From the NCBI GenBank assembly GCA_019914945.1, contig CM034099.1:186001-250000 (forward strand): DNA of 64,000 nt, read 5' to 3'. Below, one piece after another: positions 22,906 through 34,708 of the stretch. How positions within the stretch are numbered: position 1 is the stretch's first letter; every line of letters begins with the position of its first letter. Under the pieces are notes generated by a model. The model was not told the DNA's origin. It saw only the letters and a program-made list of their open reading frames with translations, and made no database searches. The DNA comes from Typha latifolia (lineage: Eukaryota; Streptophyta; Magnoliopsida; Poales; Typhaceae). The position numbers and the translations under genes were made by a program.

Positions 22906-25900
22906 ATGGGTAACTGCTGGTTTAGGGTGAACCCGTCTATTCACAGGGTATCTTCTAACGCTAAGTCAGGTAATTCTCTTGTTTCGTTTCTAATTTAACC
23001 TTTTCTTCTTTCATGCTACTTTTTGAGTGGTTTTGTATTTTAGATGTTTTATTGAATCAAACTACTTATCCTGATCCGTGCGTTTCTGTTTTAAATTAAG
23101 ATATCCAAAATCCTGGTTCTATTTAGATTTTTGAAAAGAATCATTCTTTTCTTGATATATTCTTTCATTGCGAAAAGACACAAGAAGTTTCAAAATTTCC
23201 TCTTATTTAAAGTTCCTTACTTTTGCTGTTTCTGTTTACTATTCAGTTGCTCTCCATTTCTGTGATAGCCAAAGTTACTTCCTTTTTCTGCTCTTATTTG
23301 TTGCATCGCTTGATTGTGTATTTTATCCATCTTTAGGCAGATTGTTTTTTTTTTTCTTTTCTGTACATATTCTAAACTCATCTATAAATTTATCGATTAC
23401 AGAGTCTCCGAAAATCCAGAGCCCTTCAGTGAAAGAAAGAGAGGAGAATAGCAAATTGCCCTCCAACCCCAAAGAAGTTGAGGACTTGCGACGTGATACG
23501 GCTACAAATCCTTTGATAGCATTCACATTTGATGAGCTCAAGACAATTACAGGGAACTTCAGGCAGGATTCTGTTTTAGGTGGAGGGGGTTTTGGAAGTG
23601 TTTATAAAGGTTATATAACTGAAGAATTTAGGGAGGGAATTCAGCCTTTACAAGTAGCCGTCAAGGTCCATGATGGTGATAACAGTTGTCAGGGTCATAG
23701 GGAATGGCTGGTACCTTTCCTATAAACAAGTTTTTCTATTATGTTGCTCAATTTCTTTCTTTATTTGCTTCTTTAGGTTAGGAATAAACTCTGTTAATCA
23801 TCTTATCAGATTTTTTTTTATACCTTTTGCAGGCAGAAGTTATATTTCTTGGGCAACTTTCTCATCCAAATTTGGTGAAGTTGGTCGGATATTGCTGTGA
23901 AGATGAACACAGAGTACTAATATATGAGTTCATGCCCCGAGGAAGTGTGGAGTCAAATCTTTTTTCAAGTAATATCACTCATTCATCATTCAACTTTGCC
24001 AGTTTGTTGCTATTTAGACAAAAGAAAAAATGTAGAAGGATCTATACCATGAAATTGCAGTACTTTTTTTTCTTTTGAAAGAGAAAACATGAAATTGTAG
24101 TCATTATCTTTTAGCATCCTGTTCTTCTTATGTTCATTGTCAAGATAGTATTTAATTTACTAGAGTGATGATAACTCAGTGTTCTTGCTTTGAATGCCTC
24201 ATATATACATTAAATTTCTCTATTCAATTCTCAGCTAGGAATTTCCTAATAAATTAACGGTAGTTACACTACTAAATTATAAGTAATCTCCAATGAGGAA
24301 ATGTACAGAACTTTTGTTGCTTCTTTTCCTTTTCATTCTTCCTTTCCCATTAGCTATGATTCTATGAGAAATCTATCCATCTTCTGTTGGCTGATTCTAT
24401 GCTTCCTCATGTAGGAGTATTGCTTCCTCTTCCATGGTCTACCAGAATGAAAATTGCATATGGTGCTGCAAAGGGGCTTGCTTTCCTCCATGAAGCTGAA
24501 CAGCCAGTAATATATCGAGATTTTAAAACATCAAATATACTGCTTGACCAGGTTAGTAAACTCAAACTATTTTGTTGTCTTATACAGTCACATCGCTATA
24601 CCAGTTTATTGGTATTTGTTACCAAAAGATTGACTATGTAATATGCTATTGAAGCTCTGAAAAGGTTAACTACCACAACAAAGGTTGGACTGGCAAGACA
24701 TTTTATGTACGATCAGCTTGCGGTAGGATCTGATTATTTGAAAATTATGAGGATTGCTGATACATACTCTCTTACACCCTAGACAGCTTCTGGAATAGTT
24801 AAGTATATTCAAAAGGATCTTATCGTATCCCCAAGAGACAAAAAGGATTTATACATAGGTTTACAGTAGAGAAGGAAAAGAGGATCTGAACAAAATTAAG
24901 TCCTATACGTAAAAGCATGGCTAAACACGTTGCACCTCCAAAGTCCCAATTTTCTCAGACAGAAGCAAGAATTAAAATGAAGGGAACCAAAACCCATCAG
25001 AGATATTAGGCTTCTATTATTCTCTCAAAGAAGGCTTTCAAAATTTGTTTCTTTATAACTATCACTACATTTGTCTTGCATTCTGTATTGTTATCCTTCA
25101 ATACTTAGTTTTATATGTGTACGTGATTGTTTTCTCTTTTCCTTTTTTATTATACATGCAGGACTACAACGCGAAGCTTTCTGATTTTGGTCTTGCAAAA
25201 GATGGACCAGTTGGTGATAAATCCCATGTGTCTACTCGTATTATGGGAACTTACGGATATGCTGCCCCGGAGTACATAATGACAGGTATTTAAATTATAG
25301 ACATTGCTTGAGTCACCTAAAATCTGCTCTTGCTTATTTTCACTAGTAGATTTTTTCATTGAGCTGGTAGATGAATGTTACATGGCAATAACTTATTTAG
25401 GATCTTAAGGGTATCCAAATATGTCTTTTGGAGGTTGATTTTTAATTAATTATCTAAAGAGATATGCTAATGTTGAGGTCTGGAATTACTGGAATTGCAG
25501 TACGCTTTTCTGTTCAGTACATTTTAGTAATAGGTTGTTTGAAAGGATCAATGTAGCTAAAAACTTTCCGAGAACATTATGATGGTAATCATGTAGAAAT
25601 ATGAGAAGTAATCGGCTCAACTCTGTTCTTTCTTCCTCTTGATATTCTGGTTTCTTTGCCACAATTGTTTGAAATTGGACTATGAAACTTCTTACATTTC
25701 CAGAAACGTGAAGGTTCTTAATGACCATGATTTTTTGATATCCATTTCAAGTGAAACCTTTACCTTTAAGTTGACAACAGCTTCATCTTTCAGTATCCAT
25801 CTTGTTCATATTTTATTGATATTAGTAGTCAGCTGCTTGTTTCCCCTTTGGTGCGGCCAATTACTTTGACAACACACTCTCTGATGCATTAACCATGAAC

Positions 25901-26585
25901 GGAGGATGGATGGTCCAGTTACTTTGACAACTCCCTTTTCTATGTAAGATGAATATGTGTGATGCCCATTAGAAAATTCTGAAAAAATTACTTATGATAA
26001 TGCATGTTTAATTCTGTGAGTCTCCTTATCCTGAGGCACAAGTTGCTCACCAGTTCAAAGGGTTTATTTCAAAGGTTATATTGAAGTATGAAACTTAAAA
26101 CACTAGTGTTTTCTTCTCTGTAAAGTTTTAAATGATTTTGTTTAAGCTATGATGACTAATGAAGACTTTGTCTGGAAGCAGGCATTACTTTTTTGTGCTG
26201 AATGCTTGATATAAATGCTCATTCGATATATATTTCCTTCTGTCCTTATTTAGGGCATTTGACTGCCATGAGTGACGTTTATAGCTACGGAGTCGTCTTA
26301 CTCGAGCTCCTTACCGGCAGAAAATCATTAGACAAGTCCCGGCCCGTTCGAGAACAGACCCTTGCTGACTGGGCCTTTCCATTGCTTACCCAGAAGAAGA
26401 AGATTCTCAATATTGTAGATCCAAGGCTTAATGGTGACTATCCTATTAAAGCTGTTCACAAGACGGTGATGCTGGCCTACCACTGTCTCAATCGTAATCC
26501 GAAGGCAAGGCCCTTTATGCGAGACATTGTCGACTCGCTGGAACCTCTTCAGCTACCTGCTGAAGCAGCGCCAAGTAGTAGTTGA
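22906..26585 (+). CDS. receptor-like cytoplasmic kinase, RLCK-VII (PBL8/RIPK-like)
   Basis: Ser/Thr kinase that relays signals from plasma-membrane receptors, chiefly in immunity. Six exons: 22906-22969, 23403-23710, 23833-23968, 24415-24551, 25162-25285, 26254-26585. They total 1101 nt, 366 residues. The N-terminus MGNC offers N-myristoylation at Gly2 and palmitoylation at Cys4, a membrane anchor usual in this family. The kinase domain is complete: P-loop [11 protein letters not shown] (81-91), catalytic Lys K109 (VAVK), helix-C E126, YRD loop with D205 ([12 protein letters not shown]), DFG D223, and activation segment [18 protein letters not shown]. The YRD form and the VHDGDN segment after the Lys are family hallmarks. 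It is at the short end for the family because the C-terminal tail stops soon after DSLEPLQ. The ATG is supported by the lipidation motif. Closest by eye to PBL8 and RIPK; exact orthology is unresolved. Confidence 0.94.
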
Positions 26586-26595
26586 TTTCTAGCTC

Positions 26596-28790
26596 TTGAT
26601 TAGCTTGACAGAAGCACGTTGTATTACTGATTATTTGTCTTACTCCCAAGGACATAGGTTTTGCTTAGGATGGTCATCTGCGTCCATCTGTTGGAATGTA
26701 TCCCTTTGTATTAGAATGTGCACGAATTGCTTAACTTGCAGTTTGCTCTACCTTGGATCATATATTGTACCAAAGTTAGCATTGATATATGTTTATCATT
26801 TTGTGTCCAGATTTGTTTTCTGCAGAAAAGGACTGAGAAGGAAAATTGAAAAGAAAAACAAAAGCTTAAAAGAATAAAGTTATAGATGCTAAAGAATTAT
26901 AAATTTTCAACGAAATATCATATCACAGAATGCATGCTTGATCATCTCATCAAAAGCAGATACATCTAGCTAAGGTTTGTGCACAATCTTTTTCATTATC
27001 TTTACAGGGAATAACTAATTTTTGTATTTTTATCCTGCCTGAGGTTGTAACAGTCCAGTGGAGCTGGCTGAAATTTTTCGATTCACCAAATGCATATCCA
27101 AATAATTACTAGGTTATCGTCTCCTCGGGATCTGGTTTATTACTCTCAGCATGTTCCAATAAGGGAAGTAAAAAATCTTTTCTCTGAGCAGTAAGATGCT
27201 TGCTAAAATAGAACATGAATGCTATGCTCGTAAATCTCTTGATAGCCTTTTGGTATCTGTCAGAGAGAAAGTGAGTTCTTGGATGTCTCTGGCCTAATGT
27301 TAATATGAGAAATCTATGAAGAAATGGGTACCAAGAACTGAATGGAGCTGAATCTTCTACAGTTTACTCTTTCAAAGTGAGTCCTTTTCTACAATGGGCA
27401 AGCATTGCACTATGTTAGTCATAGTCTATTTGATGACTTTTCTTGTTAATGCAAGAGAGTTATTCAAATGGAGGAGTGCCCAAGAGTCTTTATTTGGGAT
27501 GGAGATGTTATTATTTAATTATTCTTGTGACAAATACCAATTTGCCTTTAGACATATGGGACACGAGAAATAAAGACAGAGAAACGTAGCCAATGGCATT
27601 AGTGCTATTGGATTGTTATATATCAATGTATCTAATCCAAAACATCTAGCAAAACTTGGATATGTTCTAGGATTATGCAGTTATTATTCAAACATTAGGC
27701 TCCTATCAAGATTTCTGACATGCCATCTAGCTTATCTTTGAGCCATAAGAAGCCCAACCTTAACAAATGTGCAGCAAGCAATATATGGCATGATAAGGCC
27801 CAACAACGTGTCTTTTTAAGGCATAAGAGATGCGAATAATATAAAAGGAAAAGAGAGTACTGAGATGAGCTAAAAGTTCCTGAATGTGTTTAGATTGAAA
27901 CTGCTAAAATGAACAACACAATGAGACTCGTCCGTATTCTTATTGGGTTTATATGGCTTCTCAATACCTACCTACCTGACACCTCATGGACTCTTTGACT
28001 TCAAAGTAAATAGTAAAGGATGCCGTGATAATTTATATTGTCCTTCTATTGTGTAAAGTATATACGGGAAGTAATGCCTGCTGAATCATAGTGTTCTATA
28101 AGACTTCTTTTTATGCGATCTTGATGTCTCCAGGAGTGCCAATTGCATCATTGTGTTCATGAACGAATCCGTAGAGAAGGTTTGTGGAGAGTAACTGAGG
28201 CTAAAGTTTCTACCTCTATATATCGATTCAAAAGATTTGGTAACAGCAAAAGATATGGTTTGTTTAAGATAAAATACTAACCTTATCTAGAGGTTAATCG
28301 TGCATATCTGATAATGCTTCGATCGCACCTACTTAAAATCTTCTTATTATGATCCTAAAATTATTAGATGCACCTAATCGAATTTTTGTTGACCCACACG
28401 GACCTGACAGACAAATCCAAGATGAATCATGTTGGTAGAACCGGAGGAACCTGATATGCAAGCTAGTCTTTTCCAAACCCAACCCAACCCAACCCAACCC
28501 AAAACCACCTAGGCCATAAAAAGCCATGCATGCGTGCATGGTATATTTTTTTGGTATATTTTTTTATATTTGGTTCTCTCTCCATCTCATATGGGATTCT
28601 ATGCATAATATTTGGAAAGAGGTAGAGGAACGGCGGAGGAGATTGATATGTTGCTCATATTTGATCAGAAAACCCCACCTTTCTCTTGTTTTCTTTCCAA
28701 ACAACTCCGCTTCTCAAGAATCCTTCCTCTCTCTGCTTTCCTCCGAAATTACCGAACCACCCTTCTCCACCTTTCTTGGACTTCTACTAT
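26596..28790. other. 3'UTR of the kinase gene and spacer
   Basis: An AATAAA signal at 26873-26878, about 290 bp after the stop, is a likely poly(A) signal. The remainder to 28790 has no supportable gene. Five AACCC units lie at 28476-28500. Open frames here have no recognisable features. Confidence 0.5.
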
Positions 28791-28795
28791 TACCT

Positions 28796-29697
28796 TATAA
28801 AGCCATGTCATTGAGCGCTTCTCCCTGATGCATCTCTTCTCCACGTCGCCGGTAATTCTTCTCTTCGCCGATGCCATCCCTGTCTTTTGATCTCCTTTGG
28901 GCCCTGTTTCATCGTTTTCTTTGCTTTATACTCGCAAGATTGGATTTCTTTTTTCCTTTTTCTTTATGGGCTTTTTGTCTGTTTTGATTGGAGACAAAAG
29001 AATTCTTCTTCTCTCTCTCTCTCTCTTTGCGGGGTGATCAAGGTTTTAGGGGATTTGCCATTTAAGCTGCATTAGATGAGACCGTGAGGATCAAGTTTAG
29101 TTTTTTTTTTAAAAAAACCCTTTGCATTCGTAGGTCTTGGCTTTTCTTTCTACTGTTGAAAATCTTGTGACGTCGAGTCAATGCGGTGATGATCTATGGC
29201 GACAAAGATCTTTCTTTTGTTTGTTTATGTAGGACTGTGTTAGATGTGTGTCTTCTAGTCTATATTCGCTCGGTAGAATAATGGTTTGCAGAGTGAATTC
29301 GGAAAGATTGAATTCTCCCGCTATTGGTTCTATTCTTTATATAAGAAAGAAAACAAAGCAAAACAAAGAAAAAAAAAACCTCCTCTCTTTTGATCTATTA
29401 CGCATTCAGTTTGAAAGTACTGAGGTCATAAGATGATTAAATTCCCGACATCCTGATCTTATCAGATCGTAGAGAACTTTCCTTAATATATTTAAGTTTG
29501 AGATGTACCTGTGGAGAAGATTTGCTCTTTGATCATGGGGGACTTGCCTCAATTGGATACTTTTGGTTGAAGAAGATGAAACCTTTGTTATTAACAATTT
29601 TACTATTTTGCGGTGTCTAATGTTTTACTTGTTGAAGGTATGTCATGTCTGACCTGGTTTTGTTCTCTTTTTGTGTGAAGATTGTTTCATTTGCAAT
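28796..29697 (+). promoter_or_regulatory. TATA box and probable spliced leader of the Pumilio gene
   Basis: TATAAAG at 28796-28802 is a TATA-box candidate. Downstream there are many ATG triplets before the coding ATG at 29698, so the leader is probably spliced. A plausible donor is GCCG then GTAATT at 28851. A plausible acceptor is TGTGAAG, ending about 29690, only a few bases from the ATG. This model is inference. Confidence 0.35.
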
Positions 29698-32600
29698 ATG
29701 GAAGGAGAAAGTAGTAGTAGTAATAGTAGTAGTAGTAAAGCGTACAGAAGAAGAGTGAGGTTTCTTGGAGAGATTCCAAATGGTACTCTAGGGAACTCGC
29801 AAGATGAAGAACCTGGCACTAGCCAAATATTGTTTCAACTAGAAGGAACATCAACACAGGAGAGGATGTCTTTTGCTTCCAGAAATATTACTTACTTCAA
29901 CAATTCTTCACAATGCGCAGAGCTCGGGCGTGACACAGCCCTGTTTGACAGCTTGACCATACAGAGGAATCAATGTGATCAGAAGGCTGCTTCGAGTAAT
30001 TACCATGAAACATCTATAGAGGATCTTAATCAAGACACGGCAAACTTGCCAGATGAGCAATCTTTGGCATCAGCACTGGAGGATGTAGGTTGTAAAGACG
30101 GCATTTCAGATTTACCTCCTACTTGTTCATCAGATGAGCACCCTTGTACCAGTTGCACAAACGAAGCCCCACAACCCAGTCGAAAGATAAATGCTCTCGA
30201 TAAGGGAAAGTTTCTGAAGGTAAATGGCAATGTACTCAGGAACCAAACACCAGTGAGCTTACTAGGTGACTATCAAGAGCAATCGCAAAGTTTTCCAGTA
30301 AACTCTAGAGTTATGCCGGTAAACTCTGAAATATATAACGTTCAGGTCCTTCGTGGTGTTTCTAGTAAGGAATCTGAGTTTGTGCCTTCTGTCTTTCAGC
30401 AGCAATGCTATCCGGATCATCATACGCTGGCCTACGTTCCTTATCAGAGTATGATCCAGTCAAATATGGCATGGCATGATGTTGAGGAAAATACACACAC
30501 CAGATTGCAGGAAGTGTATGCTTGCCTTCAATTGCTCCAAAATCAAGGATCCGAACTGAATCAAGTTCTAAATGGTCCAATTGCTGTTGTCGCACATCCA
30601 CAATATATAGAGATGCCCAACTCTCACCAAATAGGGGAAGGAAGTCAAGACTCTTCTTGGAGCAACACTGTTGTTAATGTGGGATATGATCGGTTAGATG
30701 CATCGCTGATGAATACGTACCCTCAAAGATCTTACTGTCAGGGTTTATGTGGTAAAGATGAGGGACATGGGATTAAATATGGTGAGAAGCCAACGTATCC
30801 TTTTTCACTAACTCGTTCATCCGAACAATTCTCAGAGAGTCTGATGCTAGACCAAGTTGGCCACCAGACTCCCGATGACAGGATCTTAACTCTGTCTCAT
30901 GAATTCAACTCAACTAGAACCACTAAATCTGCTTCTGTTGCTACTTCCCAATCACCATGTCATGTTGAAATGAAGGGAAATGTATATCCTTTTGATGATC
31001 CTGACCTCACTCTTACTCTGAGCAAGCTCCACATTGACGGACAAAACTCCTGGTGCTCGTCTACTGATTATTCTGAATCTAAACAATTTATGGGATTACG
31101 CCGGATGAAATTCAGCTCAGAGGATGTAGTTGGGCGAAAAATCCGTATATTGGCAAAGGATCAGAAAGGTTGCTGCTACTTGCAAAGAGTACTCACAGAG
31201 GGAACTGCGGAAGATATCGAGAAGGTCTTTATTGGGGTTATTGATCATTTTGTTGATCTTATGACTGATCCCATTGGGAACTATCTTGTACAAAAGCTTA
31301 TTGAAGTATGTACTGAGGATCAAAGGACGCATATAGTTTATGAAATTACTAGAACTCCAGGCGAGCTCATTAGCCTCTCATGTGATAAGCATGGGTATGT
31401 ATCTTGCATGAAGTTGATGTCATTACTCATTATGATGACCTCCACACTGATTTTTTCCTTGTCTTTGGTTTCACTTTATTTACAATATGCAGAACTCGTG
31501 CTGTGCAAAGGATAATAGAAACGATCAGAAGGCCAGAGCAAATTTGCTTGCTTGTTTCAGCTTTGAGTCTTGATGTCTACTCTTTGATGAAGGATGTCAA
31601 TGGTAGTCATGTTTCACAGCTCTGCTTAAAACATCTTCTGCCTGCACACAGCGGGGTATGGAGTATACATTTTTCTGCAAACTGAGTAGGCTCTTCTTTT
31701 TTAATTTTTGGTTTTGTCTCATCATGCTAAAGTGATCCTTATGATCAAAGTAAATATTCTACCCTCTCTCTTGCCACTTGGAAATGATCTTCTTTATAGA
31801 TGAGAAAGGAATATAAGATAAACAGCTCAAAATTTTTACCAGTGCATAAGGATAACCCTTCTGAGTGTAGTATAAGATTAAAACCTCTCTCGGAATTTTC
31901 TGACACAAAATTTTCTACTATTCACTGTAAGGAGTACATCAAAAATTTCTTCTTATGAATTTTGGTATGTTCTTTTGTCTGTTGTCAAGGTTATAACTGC
32001 TATATCTTAATGAATTCAGGTTTCTTTAAATCATCTTTCCATTGAAAAGTTTAGATCCCTTTACAGTCCTATCTCTCTGTCTCTCTGTGTGTCTGTGAAA
32101 CTCTGCTTCATCAGTTCTGTTCTCATCTTCTTTACTCTTTTGCTCAATAAAAATAGTCCTGTCCCTGATTGTACAAACTAAGGATGTTTCATTCTTCTCC
32201 TGATTGTCGATATCCATTATTCTAACTCTGTATATGCTTTTTTTTTGGAGAATATCCATCCTTGTTCATGCTTATTGTAATTCGGGAATTGTAGTGCATA
32301 GTAGAAAAATATTTTCTCATCTTTTTCCTGTTACCTCTTTTCTGTTTTTGAGCTTTTTTAGCGTCAGAATTATTTACCTCTTCTCCTGAATATTTTACTT
32401 CTATCAAAGTAGTCCTTGTAACTAAAAGAAAAGAAGATGCATGACAGAACTGAGGCTGGCCTCTACAAGGTAACTTAGCAGTTAATACATCAAGATTAAT
32501 CCCTAAGGGACACCTTTATGTACTCAAAGTGATATCATGGGAGAATTCTTTCCCCTTATTTTGGCTGGTTAATATAGAGCGCATCATCCTTTTTTTCTCG

Positions 32601-33585
32601 ATATGCTACACTAATAAGTACTCGTGCAAACTTGTATTTTGCTAGCTTTGACATATATAAGGTGACGAACTTTCTTCTACAATTTAATGAGCTTCTGTTC
32701 GTTGTGACCATCAATAGCAACCTATTACTGTTTTTGCAGTTCCTTTTGGATTCTGCCACTGCTCACTGTTTTGATTTAGCAAAAGACCGTCAAGGCTGTT
32801 GTGTTCTTCAAAAGTGCATCTCTCATTCTAGCAATGAGAAGAAACATCAACTGATATTTGCTCTCACATCTCGTGCTTTAATCCTTTCGGAAGACAGATA
32901 TGGGTATACTTCAAAGTTCCTTTTTGTTCCCTTGATTTAAGAAGAAAACTATTACTCATTATCTATATTAGCTGATTGACATTGGATTTCTTCTTCTTCT
33001 CCTTTGTTAATTTTTTTACACTACTTCCTAAATCCAATCCTGATAGTGTTGGCCTAGTAGCCATCATATACTTGTGTAGCAATATATTTTCATTTAGTTT
33101 CATCACTTTGATGTCGTTAAATCTTGCAGGAACTATGTAATCCAATACATTCTTACTCAGGAAATTCCTTGGGCGACTGCAAAGATACTAAATCAATTGG
33201 ATGGTCATTATGGGATTTTATCTCTGCAGAAATATAGTAGCAACGTCGTAGAGAAATGTCTTTGTCTTGCTGGGGATGCCAGGCGTGTGAAAATCCTCCG
33301 GGAACTGCTGCATGATCCTTCACTCCTCCAGATCTTGCTAGGTGAATATGGAAACTATGTCATTCAATCAGCTCTTAAAATAAGCAAGGTAAAAGTTATA
33401 CGATCTCTTTATATACAACTCTTAAGCCCTTGTGGTTCTGATTCTGATTCCAATTATCTATTAAGCAGGGAGCACTCTATGATGCTTTCGTTGACGCTAT
33501 CAAGCCTCATGTTCCGGTACTTCGCAACAGCCCGTATGGGAGAAGAGTTCTAGCCTGCGCAAGACTGAAGAATAAACTACCGTGA
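29698..33585 (+). CDS. Pumilio/PUF RNA-binding protein (APUM12-like)
   Basis: Post-transcriptional regulator that binds UGU-containing 3'UTR elements. Five coding exons: 29698-31394, 31493-31655, 32740-32903, 33130-33388, 33469-33585. They total 2400 nt, 799 residues. A long first exon carries a low-complexity N-terminus with a Ser run from AGT repeats. The Pumilio domain occupies about 465-799 with eight repeats. Their recognition helices read GCCYLQ, GNYLVQ, GTRAVQ, GSHVSQ, GCCVLQ, GNYVIQ, SSNVVE and GNYVIQ. Repeats 6-8 keep the N..Q, S..E, N..Q code that reads UGU. Repeats 1, 3 and 4 depart from the canonical residues. Introns cut inside the Gly codon of the recognition helix in repeats 3 and 6. 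No in-frame ATG lies between 29671 and the chosen start. Divergence places it among APUM7-12-type proteins; the exact member is uncertain. Confidence 0.92.
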
Positions 33586-33599
33586 TTCTATTTCGTCAA

Positions 33600-34640
33600 T
33601 GTGGTCTCTGGATCACTGAGATTTTGTAGTGCAGAGCCTAGTTTTGTAAGTTATAACAAACAGCAGCAAGGTAATGTCAATATCTGTAGGTTTTAGGATG
33701 GGGAGATTCAGCTGCAGAAGTCTGCAGCACAACTCATTATGTTGTTTGGTTCAAAGAACGAATTAATTTGCAACTTGTAGAGTTATGTAGGTACACGTAG
33801 GATTTGTGGAGGTCGTTGCGGTGAATATTGTATTCAAAACTGCAGATTATTTTTCATGTCTTTATAATCTATAAACTCTTCCTTGTTCACTAGGATAAAT
33901 AATAGCTCCTGTTCATAACACATATGTGATATATTTTCTTGCGAAGGATTTGGCTCCAGTTTATTTGACGGTCAGAACACTACAATGTTAGGCTAATGAG
34001 GCCATCTGATTGGCCTTATATTACAACAAATAGCTCACACTATAATTATCATACAATATACTTGCTTGAGGCGAGCACGGCGAGAAGAGGGAGTAGACTT
34101 TCTTGTTTCATAAGCCCACAGTCACTTAGATCTAACCTAGTATACTAATTAACTTCTACGCTCTCCTCTCCTCTCCTCTCCCCTTCCGTCAAATATTTGT
34201 TCATTTACCTATTTACTATTTTATTCTCAAGAAAATATCATCTCAATTACTCTCTTCTCCTCTTCCATCCATATTAAATAGTATTTTAGTTATTTGACAA
34301 ATGATCATTTCAATTTTATTTATTGCATATTATACTGATATACAACTAAACACTAAAATAACTGGTATAAAATCTCTTATACCAGTATATAAAAAAATTT
34401 ATAATAGCTGCACTAGTCTTGGCCTTTCCATAAATCAAAATTCCTGTGAGAACAGGTAAAGAAGAAACTATAAGCAGTATAATATCTCTTGCTCATTCAA
34501 AAGCGAGAAATATCTGATACTAACAAAAGTTTCCCATAATATAAATGATGCACAAGAAAAAGAAGTTTGGATATGGTCCAACTGAAAGAAACCATTTGCA
34601 CAGATCTTTGTTTACAGAGGCTCAAACTCTCGTCTTAAAA
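33600..34640. other. spacer between convergent genes
   Basis: 3'UTR of the Pumilio gene, then AT-rich DNA, then the 3'UTR of the cysteine synthase gene. A short CTCTCCTCTCC run lies near 34163-34180. No gene is seen. Confidence 0.5.
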
Positions 34641-34644
34641 TAAT

Positions 34645-34650
34645 TTTATT
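34645..34650 (-). terminator. poly(A) signal of the cysteine synthase gene
   Basis: AATAAA on the minus strand, about 60 nt after the stop codon at 34709, is well placed as a polyadenylation signal. Confidence 0.5.
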
Positions 34651-34708
34651 CTGAATTTCTTATGAAATCTAAAAGTTACCATAGTGGAGCTTCAAGCTTC
34701 AACAAGAT

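Noticed and set aside
28476..28500. (AACCC)n, telomere-like
   Set aside because: Plant telomere units are TTTAGGG; this is five units of a different pentamer, best seen as a plain microsatellite.
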